A stretch of DNA of 8,534 nt from the NCBI GenBank assembly GCA_946480995.1, contig CAMLMF010000087.1:1-8534 (forward strand), read 5' to 3'. Every line of letters starts with the position of its first letter. Position 1 is the stretch's first letter. This DNA comes from an uncultured Bdellovibrio sp. GTDB taxonomy: Bacteria > Bdellovibrionota > Bdellovibrionia > Bdellovibrionales > Bdellovibrionaceae. Below, piece by piece: positions 1 through 6,266 of this stretch. The notes beneath the pieces are model-generated. The model had not been told where the DNA came from and did no database searches. It saw nothing but the letters and a program-made list of their open reading frames with translations. The position numbers and the translations under genes were made by a program.

Positions 1-144
1 GACTGCAAGATCCCCGTAAAATGCAAAACAGTCCACGAACCAGGCCTCCCAAAAAGATGTGGCGGCTCAGGAAAATCATGCACCTTTGACTCGGATTGTA
101 CGGTTAAAGGCAAGTGCACGGATTTAATTTGTAAATGGAATTAA
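1..144 (+). CDS. Cys-rich protein, C-terminal fragment (5' end outside window)
   Basis: Reading frame 1 is open from the first base to a TAA at 142-144 and gives 47 residues, 7 of them cysteine (local residues 2, 8, 20, 27, 33, 39 and 44). The spacing includes a 'SCTFDSDC' stretch followed by further Cys-containing turns. This resembles the small disulphide-rich repeats (C-x4-5-DC-x5-C-x4-C style) seen in secreted proteins of predatory and social deltaproteobacteria. Such a protein would normally be exported, because the cysteines need an oxidising compartment, but the signal peptide would lie upstream of the window. It ends 17 bases before lpdA on the same strand, so the two may share a transcript. 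I cannot name the family. That this is real coding sequence rests on the regular Cys pattern, the clean stop and the ribosome site that follows directly. Confidence 0.6.
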   Translation, partial: DCKIPVKCKTVHEPGLPKRCGGSGKSCTFDSDCTVKGKCTDLICKWN

Positions 145-146
145 CG

Positions 147-155
147 ATAAGGAAC
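147..155 (+). promoter_or_regulatory. ribosome binding site of lpdA
   Basis: The purine-rich ATAAGGAAC, with AAGGA at 149-153, lies 8 bases before the ATG at 162. It fixes that codon as the start of lpdA. Confidence 0.75.
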
Positions 156-161
156 TAGATT

Positions 162-1583
162 ATGCAAAATTTTGACGTCGTAGTAATTGGTGCGGGTCCT
201 GGCGGTTATGTCGCGGCTATTCGCTCTGCTCAACTTGGATTTAAAACAGCTGTCGTTGAAAGAGAATTCTTAGGCGGCGTGTGCTTAAACGTCGGTTGCA
301 TCCCTTCTAAGGCGATGATCACGGCAACGCACCTTCTGCACAAAGCGCAACACAACTTTAAAGAAATGGGCTTGAATATCAAAGGCGGCATCGACGTTGA
401 TATGAAGCAACTGGTGAAGTGGAAACAGTCCGTTTCTGACAAAATGTCTGGCGGCGTGAATCAACTTCTTAAGGGTTATGGCGTTACGATCATTAAAGGC
501 GAAGCGGAGTTTAAAAACTCAAAAGAAATTTCTATTAAAGCTTCCACTGGCAACGACACTGTTCAAGCGAAATACTTTATCGTCGCGACAGGTTCACGCC
601 CGATTGAAATTCCTGGTTTTAAATTTGATGAAAAAGATATTTGTTCTTCGACTGGCGCTTTGGCCTTTGATGCGATTCCAAAACGTGTCGCAGTTATTGG
701 TGGCGGTTACATCGGTTTAGAGATCTCTTCTTACCTACGCAAGTTAGGCTCTGAAGTGACCGTGATTGAAGCACAAACGGCTTTGCTTGCTGGTGTCGTT
801 GATCCAGACTGCGCACAAGTGGTTGAGCGCAAACTGAAAAAAGCTGGTGTCACAGTTCTTTACGGAGCCAAAGCTAAAGGTCAGAAAAAAGTAAAAGACG
901 GTTACGAAGTGACTGTGGACATCAATGGTAAAGACGAAGTTGTTAAAGCAGATAAGATTTTAGTCACTGTCGGTCGTCGTCCGAACGGAGACCAAGCAAA
1001 TTTGAAAGCCGCTGGTATCGCAGTGGACGAGCGTGGCTTTGTTAAAGTTGATGCTCAACGCAGAACCAATGTACAAAATATTTTCGCCATCGGTGATATC
1101 TGCGGCCAACCGATGCTAGCACATAAAGCATCGCACGAAGGTGTGTTGGTGGCTGAAGTTATTTCTGGGCAAAACCGCGTGTACGACGCCAAAACAGTTC
1201 CGGCTGTGGTTTTCACCGATCCTGAAATCGCGTCTGCAGGCATGACGGAAGCCGAAGCGAAAGCAAAAGGTTTTAACGATCTTATGATTGCTAAATTCCC
1301 ATTTGCAGCGAACGGTCGCGCCGTCAGCATGATGGAAACAGATGGTTTCGTGAAAATGATCGCCGACAAAAAAACGCACGTTTTATTGGGCGTACATATC
1401 GTTGGCCCGGAAGCTTCAAATTTAATTTCTGAAGCAGTCCTAGCAATTGAAATGGGTGCACGAATTGAAGACCTTGCGTTGTCAATTCATCCGCATCCAA
1501 CACTGGGTGAAACAATGATGGAATGCGCGGAGGCAGTTCTAGGTCACGCTATTCACATCATTCAAAAACCGTTACCGAAGTAG
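162..1583 (+). CDS. lpdA: dihydrolipoyl dehydrogenase (E3 component)
   Basis: This is an FAD-dependent enzyme that reoxidises dihydrolipoamide with NAD+ as E3 of the pyruvate and 2-oxoglutarate dehydrogenase complexes, and possibly the glycine cleavage system. It acts in the cytoplasm. The 473 residues match the usual family length. Visible motifs, in order: FAD-binding GAGPGGY at 10-16; the redox-active disulphide in GGVCLNVGCIPSK (38-50; Cys41 and Cys46); ATGSRP at 142-147; the NAD-binding GGGYIG at 180-185 with acidic Glu203 at the end of the second strand (NAD rather than NADP preference); the second FAD motif AIGDI at 309-313; and the C-terminal HPHPTLGE at 443-450, where His445 and Glu450 form the catalytic dyad. 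No E1 or E2 gene lies in the visible neighbourhood. Upstream is a Cys-rich protein, so this lpdA may stand apart from a dehydrogenase operon, although the left side is cut. All key residues are present. Confidence 0.96.
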   Translation: MQNFDVVVIGAGPGGYVAAIRSAQLGFKTAVVEREFLGGVCLNVGCIPSKAMITATHLLHKAQHNFKEMGLNIKGGIDVDMKQLVKWKQSVSDKMSGGVNQLLKGYGVTIIKGEAEFKNSKEISIKASTGNDTVQAKYFIVATGSRPIEIPGFKFDEKDICSSTGALAFDAIPKRVAVIGGGYIGLEISSYLRKLGSEVTVIEAQTALLAGVVDPDCAQVVERKLKKAGVTVLYGAKAKGQKKVKDGYEVTVDINGKDEVVKADKILVTVGRRPNGDQANLKAAGIAVDERGFVKVDAQRRTNVQNIFAIGDICGQPMLAHKASHEGVLVAEVISGQNRVYDAKTVPAVVFTDPEIASAGMTEAEAKAKGFNDLMIAKFPFAANGRAVSMMETDGFVKMIADKKTHVLLGVHIVGPEASNLISEAVLAIEMGARIEDLALSIHPHPTLGETMMECAEAVLGHAIHIIQKPLPK

Positions 1584-1590
1584 TTTTACC

Positions 1591-1624
1591 GTCACAAAGA
1601 TTTCACTTGCGAGGTCTTTGTGAC
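1591..1624 (+). terminator. hairpin after lpdA, possible terminator
   Basis: Perfect 10-bp arms (GTCACAAAGA at 1591-1600 and TCTTTGTGAC at 1615-1624) flank a 14-base loop, 7 bases after the lpdA stop. What follows (ACCATTTATTT) is only loosely T-rich, so this may be a weak terminator or a 3'-end-protecting hairpin rather than a classical intrinsic terminator. Confidence 0.5.
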
Positions 1625-1699
1625 ACCATTTATTTCGGCATTATTTGTGCATAAAATTTTTCAACACAAGTTTTATAGGCCACAATGACACTTTTCTTT

Positions 1700-1708
1700 G
1701 GGGGAAAA
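1700..1708 (+). promoter_or_regulatory. ribosome binding site deciding the start at 1709
   Basis: GGGGGAAAA sits directly before the ATG at 1709. The upstream in-frame ATG at 1685 has no comparable site, and starting there would put eight extra residues in front of a well-formed signal peptide. The lipoprotein gene at 6262 uses a similar G5 site with 4-base spacing. Confidence 0.6.
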
Positions 1709-2164
1709 ATGACAAAAACGCTTTTTGCTTTCTTAATCGCGTGCGCTTTGGCACCAATTGCCCACGCCGATCTAAATGACACAATGGATAACTCAGAAAT
1801 CTCTTACATCCGTCCGGGCCCTCGCCCTCCGGGTGGTCGCCCTGATCCATATCCAGGTGGACCGGGTGGACCTGTCAGACCAGATCCTCGTCCGAATCCA
1901 CGTCCAAATCCAGGCCCAGGTTATCCGCCAGGACCGGGATATCCTCCACCACCGCAATACTATTACGAATATGTGACATGCCAATCCTACGGCTATCGCT
2001 ATAACGAATGCCTGTTCAACAACTATCGTTTGGTACAAATCCGTATCGTGCAACAGCACTCTTACGACGCTTGTATCTGGGGACAAACTGCAGGTGTAAA
2101 TTACAACCGTATCTGGGTTGACCGTGGTTGTTCAGCGACATTTGAAATCGTGCGCGGTTACTAA
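1709..2164 (+). CDS. secreted protein with Pro/Gly-rich linker and DUF3011-like domain
   Basis: The gene encodes 151 residues from the preferred start. Residues 1-20 form a Sec signal peptide with a Lys/Thr N-region, a hydrophobic core and an AHA cleavage site before Asp21. Residues 35-82 are a low-complexity Pro/Gly/Arg tract made of degenerate short units (RPDP, RPNP, GPGYPP), probably an extended linker. Residues 91-145 form a compact four-cysteine module (Cys91, 101, 122, 141), with a CQS start, a VQQHS segment, a Trp-Gly pair and an IWVDRGC ending. This pattern is what I remember of DUF3011, a small exported domain of unknown function. The cysteines are likely to form two disulphides in the periplasm or outside. 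The gene stands alone between a hairpin and a strong terminator, so it is probably monocistronic. An in-frame ATG at 1685 is a possible but less likely start. The role is unknown. The domain match is from memory and was not searched. Confidence 0.85.
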   Translation: MTKTLFAFLIACALAPIAHADLNDTMDNSEISYIRPGPRPPGGRPDPYPGGPGGPVRPDPRPNPRPNPGPGYPPGPGYPPPPQYYYEYVTCQSYGYRYNECLFNNYRLVQIRIVQQHSYDACIWGQTAGVNYNRIWVDRGCSATFEIVRGY

Positions 2165-2189
2165 TTTTCTGAATTCCAAAATTCATCGA

Positions 2190-2219
2190 AAGAGCCCAGA
2201 GCAATCTGGGCTTTTTTTT
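2190..2219 (+). terminator. intrinsic terminator, convergent
   Basis: A GC-rich stem (GCCCAGA at 2194-2200 and TCTGGGC at 2205-2211) with a GCAA tetraloop is followed by eight T at 2212-2219. This is a textbook rho-independent terminator for the DUF3011-like gene. The hairpin also lies just past the stop codon of the opposing SGNH gene (2226). It could help end that transcript, but in that direction only three T follow the stem. Confidence 0.92.
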
Positions 2220-2225
2220 ACTATC

Positions 2226-3380
2226 TTAGTGCGGCAGATCCCGATTCAACAACCGCGCAAAAATCATTTGAGTAATTGGACTGGGGTGACCATCTCCCGC
2301 AATTTTTTCGCGTCCCTGGCTTAAGACATGCGTATCAACGTTAGCATAATTTAAAACGTTCAGACCTCTGTTTCGGCAAGCTGAGGTTAGATCATTTGCA
2401 TAGGGATGAGAATTTCCTGGATACATTACGACGTAAAACTTCAATTTAGGATATTTCACCTTCAGTGTATCTCGAATTTCAACCATCACGGTGGCAAAGA
2501 AATCAAAGTGCGCCTGGGTAAAGCGCGGTGGTAAAACCATTCCTGTTGCCTGCACAACGGCACTTTTATTGAACCACTCATAAAATAAATTAAGCGCTTT
2601 GCGATCGAAAAAAGTTCCCTCTAGATAGGGTTTTCCATCACGCAATGTATAGAAAGGTTTTGCAAGCTTCCAATTCTCCAAGGCCGTCAAACATCCGCTG
2701 CGACAAAACAGCCTTTCCATATGATCACTCATAAAGGTATACAAAACTGTCACTTCCTGATTTCCTAAATCAGGAAGCCTATAATCTGGGATCTTAGTAA
2801 CCTCGTACAGCGTTTCATTGGGGCTGCCACCACCAATACCGAAATTAAATACTTGGGTTGAAGGACGATACGTTCCAAGTACATAGGGGAAACTCTGCTC
2901 ATCGTTAACACCTTCACCTAAGGTATAAGAATCACCAAAGGCTAAAATATTTTTTTGTGCCCCGGGAACAATCGGAGTTATCCTGCGACCTCGATCATCA
3001 AAAGTAAATTTGACGTCGTATAATAGTTCCCCACCTCGAGAATAAACGCGACTGCGAAAGCTTCCCGGCTTGGCGAATTGCGTATTTAATAAAGAAAAAC
3101 TAGCAAGTCCCTTCTGCGAATAATCAAGCCCTTCGAAAAAGAATCTTTCGGCCCCCTCAATCGGTCTAATATTGTCCCAAGATGCGATGGGATCCTGGCG
3201 GATTTCCTGCATCATCTCTGGAGAAAGAGTCGACTCGGATGACTGAACATAAGGAATCGGATCAAAACCAAAAGACAGTTCCTTCGGAGGAACAAACAGA
3301 CGGAAGTAAATCTCTAAGCCGCTCAACATTAAGCCAACGATAAGAAAACCGAATAAAACTGCGAGAAGATTTTTTTTCAT
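2226..3380 (-). CDS. membrane-anchored SGNH/GDSL hydrolase-like protein, paralogue A
   Basis: The product has 384 residues. A positively charged start and a hydrophobic helix at about 5-27 suggest a signal anchor with the main domain in the periplasm. The SGNH-type elements are block I, AFGDSYT, with the nucleophile Ser151; a glycine-rich block II at 179-185 (NFGIGGG); and a C-terminal block V, DGHPS at 363-367, with Asp363 and His365. The usual block III GxND is not apparent. Its place is taken by SDHMERLFCRSGC (218-230). Family knowledge: such proteins are esterases or acyl-transferring enzymes acting on glycans and lipids. Inference: it modifies an envelope glycan or a product linked to the carbamoyltransferase encoded upstream. 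The ATG shares its A with the stop of the 47-residue upstream gene (TAATG), so translation is probably coupled. A full-length paralogue lies at 6340-7494. The substrate is unknown, and a transferase or structural role is possible. Confidence 0.85.
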   Translation of the reverse strand: MKKNLLAVLFGFLIVGLMLSGLEIYFRLFVPPKELSFGFDPIPYVQSSESTLSPEMMQEIRQDPIASWDNIRPIEGAERFFFEGLDYSQKGLASFSLLNTQFAKPGSFRSRVYSRGGELLYDVKFTFDDRGRRITPIVPGAQKNILAFGDSYTLGEGVNDEQSFPYVLGTYRPSTQVFNFGIGGGSPNETLYEVTKIPDYRLPDLGNQEVTVLYTFMSDHMERLFCRSGCLTALENWKLAKPFYTLRDGKPYLEGTFFDRKALNLFYEWFNKSAVVQATGMVLPPRFTQAHFDFFATVMVEIRDTLKVKYPKLKFYVVMYPGNSHPYANDLTSACRNRGLNVLNYANVDTHVLSQGREKIAGDGHPSPITQMIFARLLNRDLPH

Positions 3381-3523
3381 TAGAACAACGTGTACACAAA
3401 AGGCAGCACTGCTGTCTGCGAAAAAAGTATTAGAAAACCCAGTGCCATTAACGAAATAATAATTGGCATCATCCAGTACTTTTTACGCTCGCGCATAAAA
3501 TCCCAAAATTCTTGCAACAACAT
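3380..3523 (-). CDS. DUF5989-type small membrane protein (47 residues)
   Basis: This gene is found by reading the gap between two annotated-size genes on the minus strand. The ATG is at 3523-3521 and the TAA at 3382-3380. The product starts MLLQEFWDFMRERKKYW, a charged, amphipathic segment, continues into one transmembrane helix (about residues 18-38), and ends PFVYTLF. The layout (short E-F-W-x-F start, RERKK-Y/W, a single helix with an early Pro, a terminal P-F-x-Y-T-L-F) is that of DUF5989 proteins as I remember them. Those are about 50 residues long and typically sit beside a carbamoyltransferase and an SxtJ-family protein. A Shine-Dalgarno AAAGGA at 3536-3531 is well spaced. Both ends overlap their neighbours by one base in TAATG junctions. 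The function is unknown. A single-helix partner of the SxtJ-like protein or of the SGNH protein is plausible inference. Confidence 0.88.
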   Translation of the reverse strand: MLLQEFWDFMRERKKYWMMPIIISLMALGFLILFSQTAVLPFVYTLF

Positions 3524-3810
3524 TAGTACATCCTTTTGAAGTTTATTTCTTTTACGCTTTTAGATTTTTGCAAATAGCTTTGTGCACCTTCAAGATACTT
3601 TCGTTTTAACGGATCTTGAGCTGTAATTACCAGCCACACTTTGCTAGCTAAGATCAAAGTAAAATACAAGACTGTCAAAGCCACAAGTGCCAAGGTTTGC
3701 GTAAGATAGTAAGCAATACTTAAAGCGACTCTGTGAACGTGGCGAAACTTGCCCAGAGCTGGAGAAATATAAAACGATGGCTTCGGGTATAAGATTTCAA
3801 TCCAATTCAT
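3523..3810 (-). CDS. SxtJ-like small membrane protein
   Basis: The product has 95 residues. Residues 28-62 are strongly hydrophobic, long enough for one long helix or a tight helical pair, and are followed by a cytoplasmic-type tail. The tail has DPLKRKY (66-72), then SYL at 78-80, and ends FKRMY. A D-P-L-x-R-x-(F/Y) motif, a Ser-Tyr pair and an aromatic C-terminus are typical of the SxtJ family as I know it. Usual SxtJ proteins are longer (about 120-140 residues, with additional N-terminal helices), so this looks like a short form keeping the C-terminal half. Its first 14 bases overlap the end of the carbamoyltransferase gene, and its stop overlaps the next start (TAATG). SxtJ is named from the saxitoxin cluster, where it accompanies a carbamoyltransferase. 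A role as membrane partner of that enzyme is inference. Confidence 0.78.
   Translation of the reverse strand: MNWIEILYPKPSFYISPALGKFRHVHRVALSIAYYLTQTLALVALTVLYFTLILASKVWLVITAQDPLKRKYLEGAQSYLQKSKSVKEINFKRMY
3531..3536 (-). promoter_or_regulatory. ribosome binding site of the DUF5989-type gene
   Basis: On the minus strand AAAGGA ends seven bases before the ATG at 3523. It lies inside the last codons of the SxtJ-like gene. It supports the 47-codon frame as a real, separately initiated gene. Confidence 0.65.
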
Positions 3811-5566
3811 ACTTCACATTCCATAGGGCATCTTGTCGATTGAAGGTCTGTTGCTCTTTGCTGATTCGGAAGTTTCCTAAATAAAGGCTATCCATGTCTG
3901 TGTGCACGAAACAGCGCAAAGCTTCAAAGGGAGAGCACACGATCGGCTCACCGCGAACATTGAAAGAAGTATTGATTAACAAAGGACAGCCTGTGTCTTT
4001 TTCAAAAGACTTTAGCAAGTGAAAAAGTCTTCTTTGTGGATCATCTATTTTTTGAATTCGTGCCGACCCGTCGACGTGAGTGACCGCCGGGAATGAGTGC
4101 GCATATTCAGACTTCACATGGGACACAAATAACATATAAGGATCTGCTGCGGGTTCACGATAAATATCGGCGACTTTGTCAGCTAAAACCACGGGCGCGA
4201 ATGGACGAAATGATTCGCGAAACTTAATCTTTATATTCATGCGTGACTGCATATCGGGATCTCGTGGATCGCCTAAGATGGAACGGTTGCCCAAAGCACG
4301 CGGTCCATATTCCATAGCTCCTTGAAACCAGCCCAGAACTTTCTGTGCTTTTAAATCTGTCACAGCCGCATCAAGCAAGGCGGCTTCATCCAAACGCTGA
4401 TATGAAACTTTGCAGCGCTCCAGCACCTCGAGGATTTCCACATCGCTATAGCTTGGCCCCAACAAAGCAGCTTTCATCGAATCTGTTTTTTGCACATTTC
4501 GTGGGCGATGATGTTGGAGGTAATAACTGGCTAGGGCCGCCCCTAGAGCTCCGCCGGAATCACCGGCTGCGGGTTGCACCCAAATATTTTCGAAAATCTT
4601 TTCGCGCACTAACAGTCCATTCGCAACACAGTTCAAGGCCACGCCCCCTGCCAAGCAAAGATTTTTTTGCCCAGTTTGCTTTTGCAAATGTCGCGCAAGC
4701 TTTACTAAAACTTCTTCTGTGACCTTTTGAATGGACGCCGCAAGGTCTTTATGAACTTGCAACATCGGGCCTTCCATTGTTCGCGCAGCAACTCCGAAAA
4801 GCTGCGCGAAGTGTTGGTTGGTCATTTTCATACTTTGCGAAAACGGAAAGTAGCGTAGATTAAGACGGAAGCTTCCGTCGTCTTTTATATCAATCAAATG
4901 CTTCTTTATCGTGTCGACGTAAAGGGGTTTTCCGTAAGGAGCAAGCCCCATCAGTTTGTATTCACCAGAATTAACTTTAAAACCACAAAAATGCGTAAAG
5001 GCTGAATAAAGCAAACCCAATGAGTGAGGAAAATGGAGTTCCCACAAAGACTCAATGTCATTATCTTTCCCCACCCAGGCTGAAGTCGTCGCCCACTCGC
5101 CCACACCGTCTAGGCATAGAATCGCAGACTCCTTAAAGGGACTAGGAAAAAAGGCACTCGCAGCATGGGACAAATGGTGCTCACTAAAGGTGATCGGCGG
5201 AATATTCTGCTGCGGGAAATAATTTTTTATTTTTTTTACGATAGTACCGCGCGTGTTTAATTTTTCGCGCATCCAAATGGGCATGGCCCCTAAAAACAAA
5301 CCCCAACTGAAAGGAGCCGTCGCAACCAAGCTTTCTAAAAGCCGTTCAAAACTAAGCCACGGCTTTTCGTAATAGACGATTTCATCTAAATCGGAAAAAG
5401 TTAAACCCGCCTTTTTTAAACAGAAGCGAATGCTCTGTTCGGGGAATCCCGCATCAAATTTCTTGCGCGAAAACCGCTCTTCTTGAGCTGCGGCAACAAC
5501 TTCGCCATCGACGATTAAAGCCGCCGCACTATCATGATAAAAAGCCGATATGCCAAGAATTTTCAT
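3797..5566 (-). CDS. carbamoyltransferase, NodU/CmcH/TobZ family
   Basis: The product has 589 residues, a normal length for the family. The N-terminal Kae1-like part begins KILGISAFYHDSAAAL (His11) and contains the metal-site motif HHLSHAASAFF (His130, His131, His134), LDGVGEW with Asp153, GEYKLMGLAPYG (201-212), LAGGVALNCVANG (305-317) and GDSGGALGAAL (Asp336). The C-terminal YrdC-like part has the arginine-rich EYGPRALGNRSILGDPR (419-435), FRPFAPVVL (453-461) and NTSFNVRGEPIVCSPFEAL (532-550). By analogy with TobZ, the YrdC-like part uses ATP and carbamoyl phosphate to make a carbamoyl-adenylate. The Kae1-like part, with a His/His/Asp-bound metal, transfers the carbamoyl group to a hydroxyl of a sugar or small molecule. 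The enzyme is cytoplasmic. It leads a tightly overlapping cassette (SxtJ-like, DUF5989-type, SGNH). All motifs I looked for are intact. The acceptor cannot be deduced. The start has no clear Shine-Dalgarno. Confidence 0.95.
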   Translation of the reverse strand: MKILGISAFYHDSAAALIVDGEVVAAAQEERFSRKKFDAGFPEQSIRFCLKKAGLTFSDLDEIVYYEKPWLSFERLLESLVATAPFSWGLFLGAMPIWMREKLNTRGTIVKKIKNYFPQQNIPPITFSEHHLSHAASAFFPSPFKESAILCLDGVGEWATTSAWVGKDNDIESLWELHFPHSLGLLYSAFTHFCGFKVNSGEYKLMGLAPYGKPLYVDTIKKHLIDIKDDGSFRLNLRYFPFSQSMKMTNQHFAQLFGVAARTMEGPMLQVHKDLAASIQKVTEEVLVKLARHLQKQTGQKNLCLAGGVALNCVANGLLVREKIFENIWVQPAAGDSGGALGAALASYYLQHHRPRNVQKTDSMKAALLGPSYSDVEILEVLERCKVSYQRLDEAALLDAAVTDLKAQKVLGWFQGAMEYGPRALGNRSILGDPRDPDMQSRMNIKIKFRESFRPFAPVVLADKVADIYREPAADPYMLFVSHVKSEYAHSFPAVTHVDGSARIQKIDDPQRRLFHLLKSFEKDTGCPLLINTSFNVRGEPIVCSPFEALRCFVHTDMDSLYLGNFRISKEQQTFNRQDALWNVKYELD

Positions 5567-5570
5567 TGGC
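5552..5570 (-). promoter_or_regulatory. small inverted repeat spanning the carbamoyltransferase start codon
   Basis: GCCAA and TTGGC (five perfect pairs, nine-base loop) enclose the start region: the A of the ATG (5566) is the last base of one arm. With no strong ribosome site upstream, folding of the mRNA here could limit initiation. The short stem may be chance. Confidence 0.25.
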
Positions 5571-5583
5571 TTAATTTTGGCCT

Positions 5584-5611
5584 GAAAGGGGTCTTATGAC
5601 AAGACCCTTTC
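5584..5611 (-). terminator. hairpin between lipoprotein and carbamoyltransferase genes
   Basis: The hairpin has a seven-bp inner stem (AAGACCC / GGGTCTT) around a five-base loop, extended by four more pairs after a single bulged G. It starts 3 bases after the lipoprotein stop and ends 17 bases before the carbamoyltransferase ATG. There is no real T-run after it (TTTCAGG), so it could be a leaky terminator, an attenuator or an mRNA-stability element setting the ratio of the two gene products. Confidence 0.5.
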
Positions 5612-5614
5612 TGC

Positions 5615-6262
5615 TTACCAACATTGTCCTTGGTAAGTGTAACGTCTTTGGCTAGTTTGTTTTTCACCTTTAAACTGCGCCAATTGCGAGCGATCTGCCG
5701 AAGAAGTCAAAGCAACCTCTAAAATCTGCAACGTGTCGATATAGTAGAATTCTACTTCACGCGAGCCAGGATACGTACGCAAAACTGCTGAGCACTGACG
5801 CCCATTGGGAGTTTCATAACATTCTCTTTCCCAGCGCTCCACCATGCAAGATTCTCTTTGACGATAGGTTTCGGAATTCTGGTACGTGGTCGTCACAACG
5901 CCATTTAAATCAAAAGGCTGACCTGATTGGCGTGAGGACACCGCAAACGAACCATTTTCAGGAATCTGCATGTTGCCTGGAATTTGCACTTTTAAAGACT
6001 GCGTCTTTGCACTTTGAATCTGCACTTCAATTTCGCTTCCAGAATTCATCGCAATTTTCGCGGCGTACTGTCCTGGTGTGACCTGAATATTTTTTTCTGC
6101 ATAACAAGGGTCACCTGCTTCAGGATTGCACGGCAGCTTCTGCACTGATTTAGCAGAAAATGTTTTGTCGACACGCAAAGTTCCTTCGATGGCGTTGCGG
6201 CAACCTGCCATCGCTAAAAACGCCAAACCCAAGACCAATGACTTCATCAAGTATGTTCTCAT
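5615..6262 (-). CDS. Cys-rich lipoprotein, function unknown
   Basis: The product has 215 residues. The N-terminus is a type II signal peptide with a hydrophobic core at 8-16 and a lipobox AMAGC ending at Cys21, the lipidated residue. The residue after it is Arg, not Asp, which by the E. coli Lol rule points to the outer membrane. Six further cysteines (45, 53, 139, 148, 157, 214) suggest three disulphides, including a C-x7-C pair (45/53) and a cluster C-x8-C-x8-C at 139-157 within a charged, Tyr-rich stretch. The middle (60-125) alternates in a beta-strand-like pattern. A GGGGG ribosome site lies four bases before the ATG. A second in-frame ATG (6247, Met6) would give an equally good signal peptide. 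I recognise no named family. It lies between the two SGNH paralogues, 77 bases after one and 48 before the carbamoyltransferase gene, which hints at a shared envelope role. Confidence 0.85.
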   Translation of the reverse strand: MRTYLMKSLVLGLAFLAMAGCRNAIEGTLRVDKTFSAKSVQKLPCNPEAGDPCYAEKNIQVTPGQYAAKIAMNSGSEIEVQIQSAKTQSLKVQIPGNMQIPENGSFAVSSRQSGQPFDLNGVVTTTYQNSETYRQRESCMVERWERECYETPNGRQCSAVLRTYPGSREVEFYYIDTLQILEVALTSSADRSQLAQFKGEKQTSQRRYTYQGQCW

Positions 6263-6266
6263 CCAT

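Noticed and set aside
1055..1515. Three minus-strand open frames opposite lpdA
   Set aside because: lpdA is complete with its catalytic C-terminus here. The antisense frames overlap each other and lack start signals.
1685..1708. Upstream ATG for the DUF3011-like protein
   Set aside because: It would add eight residues before a proper signal peptide, and the G5 ribosome site lies between the two ATGs, next to 1709.
1793..2086. 97-codon minus-strand open frame rich in Trp, Arg and Ile
   Set aside because: Its composition is the mirror of the Pro/Gly-repeat codons of the secreted protein on the plus strand, a typical shadow.
2170..2185. Small inverted repeat TGAATT / AATTCA with a four-base loop
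   Set aside because: It is a six-pair, AT-rich stem just before a strong terminator, easily explained by chance.
4345..4722. 125-codon plus-strand open frame
   Set aside because: It lies entirely inside and opposite the carbamoyltransferase gene, whose motifs are intact throughout this stretch, and its product shows no recognisable domain or signal.
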